From assembly GCA_019240375.1 (NCBI GenBank), contig JAFAYN010000182.1, forward strand, positions 1 to 11,409: a stretch of DNA of 11,409 bases. The letters run 5' to 3'. This DNA comes from Gemmatimonadota bacterium (lineage in GTDB: Bacteria > Gemmatimonadota > Gemmatimonadetes > Longimicrobiales > Longimicrobiaceae). This document shows, piece by piece, positions 1 to 5,998 of this stretch (position 1 is its first letter; every line of letters starts with the position of its first letter). A model generated the notes under the pieces. The model worked only from the letters and a program-made list of their open reading frames with translations. It was not told the origin of the DNA and made no database searches. A program made the translations under genes and the position numbers.

Positions 1-225
1 CCGCAAGAAGCTGAGACCGTAGACCCAACAGCAAAAGTGCGCATGGTGTTAGAGACTATGAGAACCTACCCCCGGGAAGTGCAGATTCGCGCTTGCCGAG
101 CTGCAGTTTCTGCGGCACTCGACGTGATAGCCGCGGCAGGACAACTAATGCCAGAAGCATATCAAAGCCTCGCATTTCTTGACGGGGTAGCGATCGCGTC
201 TCGGTTGGACGAGGGAGAGGTATGA
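1..225 (+). CDS. C-terminal part of an unrecognised protein (5' end outside window)
   Basis: The plus frame is open from base 1 to a TGA at 223-225, giving at least 74 residues; the first ATG in view is at 37 but the frame stays open to the window edge, so the gene probably starts upstream. The visible part is a charged stretch (REVQIRACRAAVSAALDVIAAAG) that would form alanine-rich helices, ending in an acidic tail, LDEGEV. I do not recognise a family. GC content is lower than in the dnaA-mnmE block, like the rest of the accessory patch to its right. It could also be a chance frame or the remnant of a gene disrupted by the mobile elements that follow. Real coding status is uncertain. Confidence 0.35.
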   Translation, partial: PQEAETVDPTAKVRMVLETMRTYPREVQIRACRAAVSAALDVIAAAGQLMPEAYQSLAFLDGVAIASRLDEGEV

Positions 226-457
226 CAGGGAAGAAGAAAGTGTTTCAGAGATAGCTGAGAGTTGCCCGGAGACGATAGAGCGGAGCTGGGGTATCCTGGC
301 TCCGGTTTCCTGTTCAATGGCAGCCTCTGTTCAGGAGGGCTTTGCGCTTGGTCTGGAGTTCCGGCTGGAGGAGAGAGAGAAGAAATGCGTGGGTGAGGGA
401 GCACTTGGAGGACGTGATCGTGGCTCCGAGCGTAGCAACGGTCCCCGGGCCAGACGT
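226..457. other. Stretch without a recognisable gene, left of the IS5 remnant
   Basis: Several overlapping open frames exist on both strands here, none with recognisable motifs or a convincing ribosome binding site. On the minus strand this is where the catalytic part of the IS5-family transposase (remnant at 458-561 and 1680-1836) should continue, but I cannot find its usual D/D/E blocks, so the element is either truncated here or decayed beyond recognition. Confidence 0.4.
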
Positions 458-561
458 AGCGTGGAAGAGGCGGCAGAATGGGCGCTGCCAGCACCGACGC
501 TGGGCCGACTGGTAGGTCGCCTCCCAGGGCGGCAGATTGTGCAGTACCGAGCGCCATGTCA
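458..561 (-). pseudogene. IS5-family transposase remnant, inner fragment (second half of N-terminal domain)
   Basis: Read on the minus strand from the left edge of the IS630 element, this encodes TWRSVLHNLPPWEATYQSAQ and then RR.W..PF.RLFHA. The W-R-x3-H-N-L-P-P-W-E spacing is typical of the end of the N-terminal DUF4096-type domain of IS5-family transposases (known pattern WRxLPHDLPPWxxVYxxxxRW). It is the direct continuation of the fragment at 1680-1836; the two were separated by insertion of the IS630 element. Recognisable similarity fades after RLFHA (about 458), and no catalytic domain follows. It is a dead gene fragment. Confidence 0.75.
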
Positions 562-588
562 TACCATTTCGCGTGAACCAGAGTGCAA
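561..588. repeat. Left terminal inverted repeat of IS630 element
   Basis: Imperfect 28-bp repeat beginning ATACCATTTCGC; it matches the reverse complement of 1653-1680 at 17 of 28 positions, including the outer six bases and the inner GTGCAA. The outermost A (561) may belong to the flank rather than to the element. Confidence 0.7.
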
Positions 589-629
589 GGTGGGTGTAAG
601 CAGTTGCTTTTGAAGGAGATGAACTGCCA

Positions 630-1669
630 ATGTACCGACCCTTGCCTCTGATTCAGGAGCCCCTGGCGGAGCTGGAAGCCCGCTTACGCCAGGAGCGCAG
701 CTCCGAGCTCCGCCCACGGCTCCACCTGCTGGTTCTCATCGCCTCGCATCGCATTCGCAGCCAAGCCGAAGCCGCCACCCACCTGGCGCTGCACCGCAAC
801 ACGATCTCGCGCTACCTGACGCTCTACCGCAGAGGAGGCTTGGACGCGCTCCTACAGCGCAACAAGGGGGGTGCGCCGGCCGAGCAGCGCAGCCTGACCT
901 TGCCGGTGATGGAAGCGCTCCAGGCGCAACTCGCGGGCGAGGGCTTCGAGGGCTACACCGAGGTACATCGCTGGCTGGAGGCCGAGCACAGTGTGAAGCT
1001 GCCTTACGCCACCGTGCACAGGCTCGTGCGCTACCGCCTGCGAGCCAAGCTGAAGCGGGCTCGCCCTTCCAACGCAAAAAAGACCTCCAGGATGCAGCCG
1101 ACTTCCCTCGACGCCTGAGGCGCATCGTAGACGCGGCGATTGCCTTTGACGAGCGTCGGGTGCGGGTCTTCGCTCAAGACGAGAGCCGGCTCGGGCTGCA
1201 TCAGGACGTGCGGCGGCGCCTCACGGCACGGGGAACCAAGCCCGTGCAGGCGATGTGGACGCGCTACGAGTACTTCTGGCTCTACGCGGCAGTGGAGCCG
1301 GCAACGGGAGAGTCGCTGGTGCTGGAGATGCCGGCGCTGGATGCGCATGGCTTCCAAGCCTTCCTCGACGAGTTCGCGGCCACCTACCCAGACACCCTCA
1401 ACGTGCTGGTGCTCGACGGAGCCGGCGCACACATCCGTGGCACGCTGCAGATCCCGCAGAACGTGCTCCCCGTCTTCCTGCCGCCCTACTGCCCCGAACT
1501 CAACCCGGTCGAGCGGCTCTGGCAGGATCTGAAGAAGAGGATGGGCCGTGCCTTGCATGAGAGTCTCGCTGCACAGAAAGCACACGTCGCACAACTCCTC
1601 TGCGACTACTCTGTCGCTGATCTCGCTTCGCTCTGCTCCTTCGCTTCCATCTTTGCACCACCTTTCTAG
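630..1669 (+). CDS. IS630-family transposase made by -1 frameshift (ORFA/ORFB fusion)
   Basis: Cuts and joins the element's ends. Frame A (630-1118, 162 aa alone) carries the DNA-binding half, with a helix-turn-helix around SQAEAATHLALHRNTISRYL. Frame B carries the DDE catalytic half. The -1 frame stays open from the slippery site at 1076-1082 into frame B, so a frameshifted product would have about 346 residues, normal for IS630. In fusion numbering the catalytic residues are D184 (AQDESRLGLH), D263 (VLDGAGAH) and E295 (PELNPVERLW). The start ATG at 630 follows GAAGGAGATG at 612-621. The alternative is two separate proteins from a recently mutated gene, but the correct register of the heptamer makes programmed frameshifting more likely. 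The C-terminal end runs into the right inverted repeat, as is common in compact IS elements. Confidence 0.88.
1076..1082 (+). promoter_or_regulatory. Programmed -1 ribosomal frameshift site, A_AAA_AAG
   Basis: The heptamer AAAAAAG sits with zero-frame codons GCA-AAA-AAG, the exact X_XXY_YYZ register of the efficient -1 slip site known from E. coli dnaX. After the slip the next codon is GAC at 1082, and frame B is then open to 1669. The zero-frame stop TGA is at 1116-1118, inside the 3-nt loop of a small CGCC/GGCG stem (1112-1122). That stem is about 29 nt downstream, further than typical stimulators, and I see no strong upstream Shine-Dalgarno-like enhancer. Confidence 0.82.
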
Positions 1670-1680
1670 CAAACTGGTAT
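1653..1680. repeat. Right terminal inverted repeat of IS630 element
   Basis: Reverse complement begins ATACCAGTTTGC and pairs with 561-588. It overlaps the last codons and the TAG stop of the transposase (1667-1669). Confidence 0.7.
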
Positions 1681-1836
1681 CAGACCTCTCTCGGCGAGGT
1701 AGCGTAGTCCGTTGAAGACCTCCCGTAGCGAGTGCTCCCGCTGCCCGGCGTCTTCACCCATCAGCGTCACATACGGCGCGACGAACACCCTCTCCTCGTC
1801 GCTCACATCCGTTGGATACGGGTTGCGTTTGCTCAT
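1680..1836 (-). pseudogene. IS5-family transposase remnant, N-terminal fragment
   Basis: From an ATG at 1834-1836 the minus strand encodes MSKRNPYPTDVSDEE, then FVAPYVTLMGEDAGQREHSL and REVFNGLRYLAERGL, the N-terminal DUF4096-like domain of IS5-family transposases. An in-frame ATG 15 bp upstream exists (1849-1851), but family starts are usually at MSKRNPYP. The frame is interrupted at about 1680 by the IS630 element and continues at 561 going down. The rest of the protein, including the catalytic domain, is not found. No outer IS5 inverted repeat could be identified, so the boundaries of the old element are unknown. Confidence 0.82.
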
Positions 1837-1885
1837 ACACGCAAGAAACACCGCACCAACCTCCCAATTCAGAATGGGCTTACCC

Positions 1886-2106
1886 CTAACGCTGGGAGCG
1901 CTGTTTCAGCCTCTTCCACGAAAGTTGCCGCGCACCGTGAATGAGCACAAGGAGCTCTACTTGTTCGGATTTGATCCGGTAGGAGCCCTCCATCACTTCG
2001 ATGTTCTCTGCCTCATACTCCGGAAATATCGTTCCAGAACGAGGAAAGTGGCTGATCGGCTGAGAGCGAAGTGCCGCAGGGCGGTTTCGGTCCAGTGCAC
2101 CTTCAC
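1886..2106 (-). pseudogene. ParE/RelE-type toxin remnant with internal deletion
   Basis: A GTG at 2104-2106, overlapping the antitoxin stop (GTGA), starts VKVHWTETALRHFA (to about 2065), a typical N-terminus of ParE/RelE-fold toxins. The other conserved half lies in a different frame from about 2068: RSQPISHFPRSGTIFPEYE, then EGSYRIKSEQVELLVLIHGAR, ending at TAG 1886-1888. This C-terminal part matches the known family pattern FPRSGRxVPE...EVxxGSYRIxY...VxxLxVxHGAR. The middle of the domain, roughly 28 residues (the second helix and loop), is missing and the frames no longer join. The toxin is therefore almost certainly non-functional. Family identity rests on motifs only; ParE versus RelE/StbE naming is not resolvable. 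Confidence 0.72.
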
Positions 2107-2291
2107 GGCTGAAGACCAAACCGTGCCCGGACCTCTTCCACCGGAATGGTACGCCCGGCTTCACTATCTGCCAATCCTGACTCGATGGCTTTGCGGACGT
2201 AGATCTCGTGCATGAGGTCGTCCCAGGTGAGATCATCCGGTAGACGATCCAGCAGACGACGAGCCTCTTCTTTGACGTTGACCATGTGCAT
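2103..2291 (-). CDS. Antitoxin of a type II toxin-antitoxin pair (toxin partner broken)
   Basis: A 62-residue protein: VKEEARRLLDRLPDDLTWDD, then LMHEIYVRKAIESGLADSEA, then GRTIPVEEVRARFGL. The helical, acidic body followed by GLADxxAGRxxPxEEVRxRFG is a pattern I know from small antitoxins encoded directly before ParE/RelE toxins. Its TGA stop overlaps the GTG start of the toxin remnant by the GTGA arrangement typical of translationally coupled pairs. Start may be M1 (2289-2291) or M3 (2283-2285); neither has a strong ribosome binding site. With the toxin destroyed its role, if any, would be as a free antitoxin or autoregulator. No disrupting mutation is visible in the antitoxin itself. Confidence 0.72.
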   Translation of the reverse strand: MHMVNVKEEARRLLDRLPDDLTWDDLMHEIYVRKAIESGLADSEAGRTIPVEEVRARFGLQP

Positions 2292-2330
2292 CTGCTCTGA
2301 ACTTGGGTGAACGCGAGGAAACGTCTCTCT

Positions 2331-2570
2331 TCACCGCAGCCGGGCTCGTGCTTCGGCGAAGACCTCGGAGGCAGGAATCGCCTGGACTCTGCCCGCGCGG
2401 TAATCCTCCAGCCGACGCTGGATCTCCTCCTCCCAGGCCCGTTCCACCTCCGTGGGATCCTCCTCCACGTCGTCGTCCAGGCTGACGATCAGCCGGTGAG
2501 CCAGCCGTGCCCGCTCATGCGCAGGCAGCTCCAGAATCTCGGCTTCCAGGCGGTCCAGGGGCAGACTCAT
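2331..2570 (-). CDS. Addiction-module component / antitoxin (PF09720-like), without adjacent toxin
   Basis: A 79-residue protein from the ATG at 2568-2570: MSLPLDRLEAEILELPAHER, ARLAHRLIVSLDD, then PTEVERAWEEEIQRRLEDYR, AGRVQAIPASEVFAEARARL. This matches the known layout of putative addiction-module components (Unstab_antitox, TIGR02574 type): an L-P-x-x-E-R-x-x-L-A-x-x-L-x-x-S-L core, an EVExAWxEEIxRRxxxxxxG block and a V..IP..EV....R tail. Such proteins normally precede a RelE/ParE toxin; here only about 40 nt separate its stop from the next antitoxin and no toxin frame is visible. The frame extends upstream to 2642, but the extension does not look like protein of this family. Confidence 0.78.
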   Translation of the reverse strand: MSLPLDRLEAEILELPAHERARLAHRLIVSLDDDVEEDPTEVERAWEEEIQRRLEDYRAGRVQAIPASEVFAEARARLR

Positions 2571-2640
2571 GACGCGGCGCTCCGGTTGAGGTACACGCCT
2601 CAATATAACAAGCGGATGGGGAGACCGCGCCAGCTCTCCC

Positions 2641-2690
2641 AAAACACGAACCCCGCCGCGCGCAGGAAGCTCCTGTGAACCACGGCGGGG
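2641..2690 (-). terminator. Hairpin terminator downstream of dnaN
   Basis: On the minus strand an 8-bp stem CCCCGCCG/CGGCGGGG (2683-2690 with 2651-2658) encloses a second 5-bp stem CAGGA/TCCTG (2663-2667 and 2671-2675), followed by TTCGTGTTTT (2641-2650). It lies 29 nt past the dnaN stop and fits a factor-independent terminator with a modest T tract. Confidence 0.6.
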
Positions 2691-2718
2691 CTGCGAGACT
2701 CGGCGTAGAGTCCCCGGC

Positions 2719-3828
2719 TCAGCTCAGCAGCCGCAGCGGCATCACCAGGCAGAGATAATCCGGCGTATCCTCGTTCCCCACCGGCTCCATCGTCGCCGCG
2801 CGCTCCGGCGCCTTGAAGCTCATCTTCACCTCGTCCGTCGGCATGTAGCGCAGCAGCTCCAGCAGGTACTGCGCGTTGAAGCCGATCTCCAGCGGGTCGC
2901 CGTCGTACTCCACCGGCAATTCCTCGGTCGCCTCGCCCAGGTCCGGCGTCTGCACCGAGAACTTCATCATCGCCCCGCCCAGCGACATCCGGATCCGGTG
3001 CGTCTGGTCGCTCGCCACGATGGCCATGCGGCGCACCGCCGAGTTCAGCGCCGCCTTCTCCGCCACCATCGTCTTGTCGTTGTCCTTGGGGATCACCTGC
3101 TCGTAGTTCGGGTACGGCCCCTCGATCAGGCGCGTGAACACCTGCACCGAGTCGCTCCGGAACCCCAGGTGGTTCTCCGACCTTGCCACCTCCACGCTCG
3201 CCTCCGGCCCGAAAAGCTTCTGGACCTGTCCCAGGGCCTTGGGATGGACGATCAGGTCTCCAGCGGGCACGTGGGCGTCTCCCTCGATGGGGAGCGTCAT
3301 CTTCGCCAACCGGTGCCCGTTGGTCGCCACCATCCGCATCTCGCGCTCCCCGAGCTGCCAGAGCACCCCGTTCAGGATCGGGCGCGTCTCCTCGGTGCTG
3401 GCCGCGAAGCTCACGTGCGAGATCAGCTGCGCGATCTCCTGCCCCGTGATCCGCCACTTCTCCTCGAAGTCCACCCGGGGAAAGGCCGGGAACTCGTCCC
3501 GGGGAAGCCCGTTCAGCCGGAAGCGGCTCCGCCCGCTGGCGATGGTGATGGTGTCGCCCTGGGTGGAAACCTCCACCGACCCGGGAAGCTCCCGGGCGAT
3601 CTCCTGCAGCTTCTTCGCCGGCGCGGTGATCGCCCCCGGCTCCGCCACCTCGGCCGCGATCCGGATCGACACCGCGGTGTCCAGGTCGGTGCCGCTCAGC
3701 CGAACCGCGCCGTCTTCCGCCTCCAGGAGGATGTTGGCGAGCACGGGGAGCGTGGTGCGGGTCGGGATGCTCCCCGCCACCGCGCTCAGCCCCTGCATCA
3801 GGTTCTCACGCGTGATCGTGAATCTCAT
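2719..3828 (-). CDS. dnaN: DNA polymerase III sliding clamp (beta subunit)
   Basis: A 369-residue protein, close to the usual 366. It begins MRFTITRENLMQGLSAVAGS and ends with the family's hallmark tail YLCLVMPLRLL. Conserved stretches include TRTTLPVLANILLEA near residues 23-37, AKKLQEIARELPG near 71-83, EETRPILNGVLW and NGHRLA. The protein forms a ring-shaped dimer around DNA that holds the polymerase and recruits MutS, ligase and Hda-type factors. ATG at 3826-3828 with a weak GGGGA upstream. It lies downstream of dnaA on the same strand with the origin between them, as in many bacteria. The genes that often follow dnaN (recF, gyrB) are absent here; instead a terminator and mobile DNA follow. 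Confidence 0.97.
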   Translation of the reverse strand: MRFTITRENLMQGLSAVAGSIPTRTTLPVLANILLEAEDGAVRLSGTDLDTAVSIRIAAEVAEPGAITAPAKKLQEIARELPGSVEVSTQGDTITIASGRSRFRLNGLPRDEFPAFPRVDFEEKWRITGQEIAQLISHVSFAASTEETRPILNGVLWQLGEREMRMVATNGHRLAKMTLPIEGDAHVPAGDLIVHPKALGQVQKLFGPEASVEVARSENHLGFRSDSVQVFTRLIEGPYPNYEQVIPKDNDKTMVAEKAALNSAVRRMAIVASDQTHRIRMSLGGAMMKFSVQTPDLGEATEELPVEYDGDPLEIGFNAQYLLELLRYMPTDEVKMSFKAPERAATMEPVGNEDTPDYLCLVMPLRLLS

Positions 3829-4129
3829 CGAAGTCCCCAGACTCTGGAGTGTGACGGTTTTCCACCGGGAAGCAGTTCTACCAGTCTAGATATATAAGAA
3901 ACAGTACTAGTAATAGAGGGTGTGGATCTGTGGAAAGCCACCCTGCCGCGCCCCCTATCCTCTTGTCCGCGCATCCGTTCTCCCCCCCTGAAGCTCTGTG
4001 GACGGAGCTGTGGACAACCGCATCCGTTCTCCACGCCGTCCACATCCGACCCCCTCGCCGGGGATCTCCACGCACTCTCCACACGCTGTCCACACGGTTT
4101 CCCACACCTGGTTCCGCGCCGGCCCGGCG
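3829..4129. other. oriC: Chromosomal replication origin (oriC), dnaA-dnaN intergenic region
   Basis: About 300 bp without a gene between dnaA and dnaN. The dnaN-proximal side is AT-rich (about 3888-3916, containing TATATAAGAAACAG). It is followed by a DnaA-trio run, a G-rich spacer and a TGTGGATCT box (3921-3929). Further DnaA-box-like 9-mers occur in both orientations: TGTGGAAAG 3929-3937, TGTGGACGG 3997-4005, TGTGGACAA 4009-4017 (one mismatch from TGTGGATAA), CCGTCCACA 4036-4044, CTCTCCACA 4075-4083, CTGTCCACA 4086-4094 and TTTCCCACA 4098-4106. The clustering next to dnaA and dnaN plus an unwinding element makes this the likely oriC. The boxes follow a GC-shifted consensus. Confidence 0.85.
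3902..3929. promoter_or_regulatory. Basal unwinding module: DnaA-trios, GC spacer and DnaA box
   Basis: Reading the plus strand 3' to 5' away from the box TGTGGATCT (3921-3929) gives a GGGA spacer and then triplets GAT-AAT-GAT-CAT-GAC (3916 down to 3902). The described bacterial DnaA-trio consensus is 3'-(G/A)A(T/C), so at least three triplets match fully, with CAT and GAC close. The order box, GC-rich spacer, trios, AT-rich DNA is the arrangement known to direct single-strand loading of DnaA in Bacillus. Confidence 0.75.
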
Positions 4130-5584
4130 CTAGCGGAAGGCCGCGCGCAGCTCCTCCACCCGCTGCCGGAACGCCGGGTCCGCGGCCATGTCCTCCTCCA
4201 CCTTGGCGATCGAGTGGATCACCGTGGAGTGGTCGCGCCCGCCGAACAGCTTCCCGATCTCCACCAGCTGCAGGTCGAACAATTCCTTGATCAGGTACAT
4301 CGCCACCTGGCGCGGGACGGTCAGGTCCTTGGTGCGCTTCTTGGACTGCAGCGCCTCGGTGGTGGTCCCCCACGCCGCCGCTACCCGGTCGCGCACCCCG
4401 TCGGGCGAGAGGCCCGAGGCGGTGCGCTCGTCGGCCCCCTCGTCGCGCGCCGTCCCTCCCAGCACCTCGCGGGCGAAGTCCAGCGAGATCTCCCGCCGGT
4501 ACAGCGACGAGTGCGCCAGGAGCTTGCGGATCGCCCCTTCCAACTCGCGGACCGACGAGGTGCAGCTCCGGGCGACGAAGGTGAGCACGTCGTCCACGTC
4601 CATGATCTCCAGCCGCTCCTCCTCCACCTTCTTGCGCAGGATCGCCATCCGCGTCTCGAAGTCGGGCGGCTTGATGTCGGCCACCAGCCCCCATTCGAAG
4701 CGCGAGATCAGGCGGTCCTCCAGCCCGATCTCCTTGGGCGGACGGTCGGAGGTGAGGACGATCTGCCGCTGGGCGTCGTGCAGCGCGTTGAAGGTGTGGA
4801 AGAACTCCTCCTGCGTCCGCTCCTTCCCCTCCAGGAACTGGATGTCGTCCACCAGGAGGAGGTCGATCTGCCGGTACTGGCGGCGGAACTCCGCCATCGA
4901 GCCCTCCTGGATGGCGCTCACCAGCTCGTTGGTGAAGCGCTCCGAGGAGATGTACATCACCCGCTTCCCCGGGTCGCGCTCCAGCACCACGTGGCCGATG
5001 GCGTGCATCAGGTGGGTCTTCCCCAGCCCCACCCCGCCGTACAGGAAAAGGGGGTTGTACATCCGCGCTGGCGCCTCGGCCACCGCGTGCGAGGCCGCCA
5101 CCGCCAGCTGGTTGTTGTTCCCCACCACGAAGCGGTCGAAGGTGTAGCGCTCGTTGATGGGGGCCGACTCCTGCCCCGCGCGCGAGGCCGGGGCCCTCCC
5201 CGGCGCGGCGGACTGCGGGCGCGCGGCGGGTGCGGAGGGTGCGGAGGGGCGCGGCGCGGCGGACGGGGCGTGGTCGGCGAGCGACGCGGCCGGGGTCAGC
5301 TCCATGGGGAGGGGGAGCTCCTGCTGGCGCCCGTTGCCGTGGAACTGCACGGACACGGTGAAGCGCCGCCCGAAGAGCTGCTCCCCGATCCCGGCGAGCA
5401 GCTCGCCGTACTTGTCCTCCACCCAGTCCACCGCGAAGGGGTTGGGGGTGGAGACGACCAGCAGGTCCTGCGAGATGGCGACGGCCTCGGTGGGGGCCAG
5501 CCAGGTGCGGAACGCCTGCTCGGGGAGAGCCGCGCGTGCGCCATCCAGGATTCGCGCCCAGACCTCGGCGGCGGTGAGCTCCAT
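4130..5584 (-). CDS. dnaA: Chromosomal replication initiator DnaA
   Basis: A 484-residue AAA+ initiator. Domain I is MELTAAEVWARILDGARAAL to about residue 82; domain II is a low-complexity Ala/Pro linker, about 95-140; domain III holds Walker A GGVGLGKT (183-190), Walker B LLLVDD (242-247), sensor I near VLTSDRP (276-282) and the arginine-finger region GLEDRLISRFEWGL (287-300); domain IV ends with the DnaA-box-binding signature GRDHSTVIH (449-457). The open frame runs 186 bp further upstream, but that extension crosses the promoter region and is not DnaA-like; the ATG at 5582-5584 gives the family's usual N-terminus, with GGAAG just upstream. It binds the boxes at 3829-4129 and opens the origin. 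A DnaA box within its own promoter suggests autoregulation. Confidence 0.97.
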   Translation of the reverse strand: MELTAAEVWARILDGARAALPEQAFRTWLAPTEAVAISQDLLVVSTPNPFAVDWVEDKYGELLAGIGEQLFGRRFTVSVQFHGNGRQQELPLPMELTPAASLADHAPSAAPRPSAPSAPAARPQSAAPGRAPASRAGQESAPINERYTFDRFVVGNNNQLAVAASHAVAEAPARMYNPLFLYGGVGLGKTHLMHAIGHVVLERDPGKRVMYISSERFTNELVSAIQEGSMAEFRRQYRQIDLLLVDDIQFLEGKERTQEEFFHTFNALHDAQRQIVLTSDRPPKEIGLEDRLISRFEWGLVADIKPPDFETRMAILRKKVEEERLEIMDVDDVLTFVARSCTSSVRELEGAIRKLLAHSSLYRREISLDFAREVLGGTARDEGADERTASGLSPDGVRDRVAAAWGTTTEALQSKKRTKDLTVPRQVAMYLIKELFDLQLVEIGKLFGGRDHSTVIHSIAKVEEDMAADPAFRQRVEELRAAFR

Positions 5585-5630
5585 GAACTTCCAGTCGTAC
5601 AGCGTGTTTTCGATCGGTGGCCGGTCGGGC

Positions 5631-5659
5631 AACCTAGAAACCGAATGTGGAAAAGTCAA
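5631..5659 (-). promoter_or_regulatory. dnaA promoter (minus strand)
   Basis: On the minus strand, TTGACT (complement of 5654-5659) is followed after exactly 17 nt by TAGGTT (complement of 5631-5636), a good housekeeping-sigma layout, about 47 nt upstream of the dnaA ATG. Confidence 0.6.
5646..5654 (+). promoter_or_regulatory. DnaA box inside the dnaA promoter
   Basis: TGTGGAAAA (TTTTCCACA on the minus strand) fills the -35-proximal part of the spacer and touches the -35 hexamer of the dnaA promoter. Binding of DnaA there would block RNA polymerase, the familiar autorepression arrangement. It is the only good box I see in the dnaA-rpmH gap. Confidence 0.6.
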
Positions 5660-5694
5660 GCGAGCGCCCCCGGGGGGCGGCCGCGTGCATCGGG

Positions 5695-5723
5695 TTGACT
5701 CGGAAGGGGTTTCGCCGTATATT
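5695..5723 (+). promoter_or_regulatory. rpmH operon promoter (plus strand)
   Basis: TTGACT (5695-5700), a 17-nt spacer, then TATATT (5718-5723): close to the sigma-70 consensus, 46 nt before the rpmH start. It points away from the dnaA promoter; the two -35 boxes are about 35 bp apart. Confidence 0.72.
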
Positions 5724-5769
5724 CCCGGTCTTTGTCGCACCCCAACGTCTTCACGCGCAGGATACAGCA

Positions 5770-5919
5770 ATGAAGCCTACCTACCGTCCGCGGAACCGCA
5801 AGCGGATCAACAAGCACGGGTTTCGCGCCCGGATGGCGACCAAGGGCGGCCGCGCCGTTCTCAACGCTCGCCGCAAGAAGGGCCGTCACTCGCTGGCCGT
5901 CTCGCTGCACAAGAAGTAG
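5770..5919 (+). CDS. rpmH: 50S ribosomal protein L34
   Basis: A 49-residue, very basic protein: [20 protein letters not shown], then [29 protein letters not shown]. This is the L34 pattern (KxTxxPxxRKRxxxHGFRxRMxTxxGRxVLxxRRxKGRxxL). L34 is a small exit-region component of the large ribosomal subunit. The frame is open further upstream, but the ATG at 5770 is preceded by AGGA at 5759-5762 with good spacing and gives the family N-terminus. It is the first gene after the strong promoter at 5695-5723 and heads the rpmH-rnpA-yidD-yidC run, oriented divergently from dnaA as in many bacteria. Confidence 0.96.
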   Translation: MKPTYRPRNRKRINKHGFRARMATKGGRAVLNARRKKGRHSLAVSLHKK

Positions 5920-5998
5920 CAGCCCGGCGGTTCCGTCCGCTCCGCCCGCGGCAGCGGAAGACCCGGTCGCGCGCATGACGACACCCGGGGAAGGTGGC

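Larger units (their letters stand above)
562..1679 (+). mobile_element. IS630-family insertion sequence, apparently complete
   Basis: About 1.12 kb with one transposase gene in two frames. The ends are imperfect inverted repeats: left 561-588 and the reverse complement of 1653-1680 share ATACCA at the tip, GTGCAA at the inner end, and 17 of 28 positions by my hand alignment. The element can be read as starting with TACC and ending with GGTA, flanked by TCA on both sides (559-561 and 1680-1682), or as CC...GG flanked by the TA duplication usual for IS630. It lies inside an IS5-family transposase remnant. Size, end structure, helix-turn-helix plus DDE transposase and frameshifted organisation all fit IS630. 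It may still be active, since the transposase domains look intact once the frameshift is allowed. Confidence 0.88.

Noticed and set aside
317-613. Plus-strand 98-codon open frame left of the IS630 transposase
   Set aside because: It runs through the IS5 remnant on the other strand and into the IS630 inverted repeat; no motif or plausible start.
3998-5698. 566-codon plus-strand open frame opposite dnaA
   Set aside because: Shadow of dnaA; it also runs through oriC and the promoter region and has no recognisable domain.
5585-5770. N-terminal extension of DnaA by 62 residues
   Set aside because: It spans the dnaA promoter and DnaA box, and lacks DnaA similarity; the family N-terminus begins at the ATG ending at 5584.
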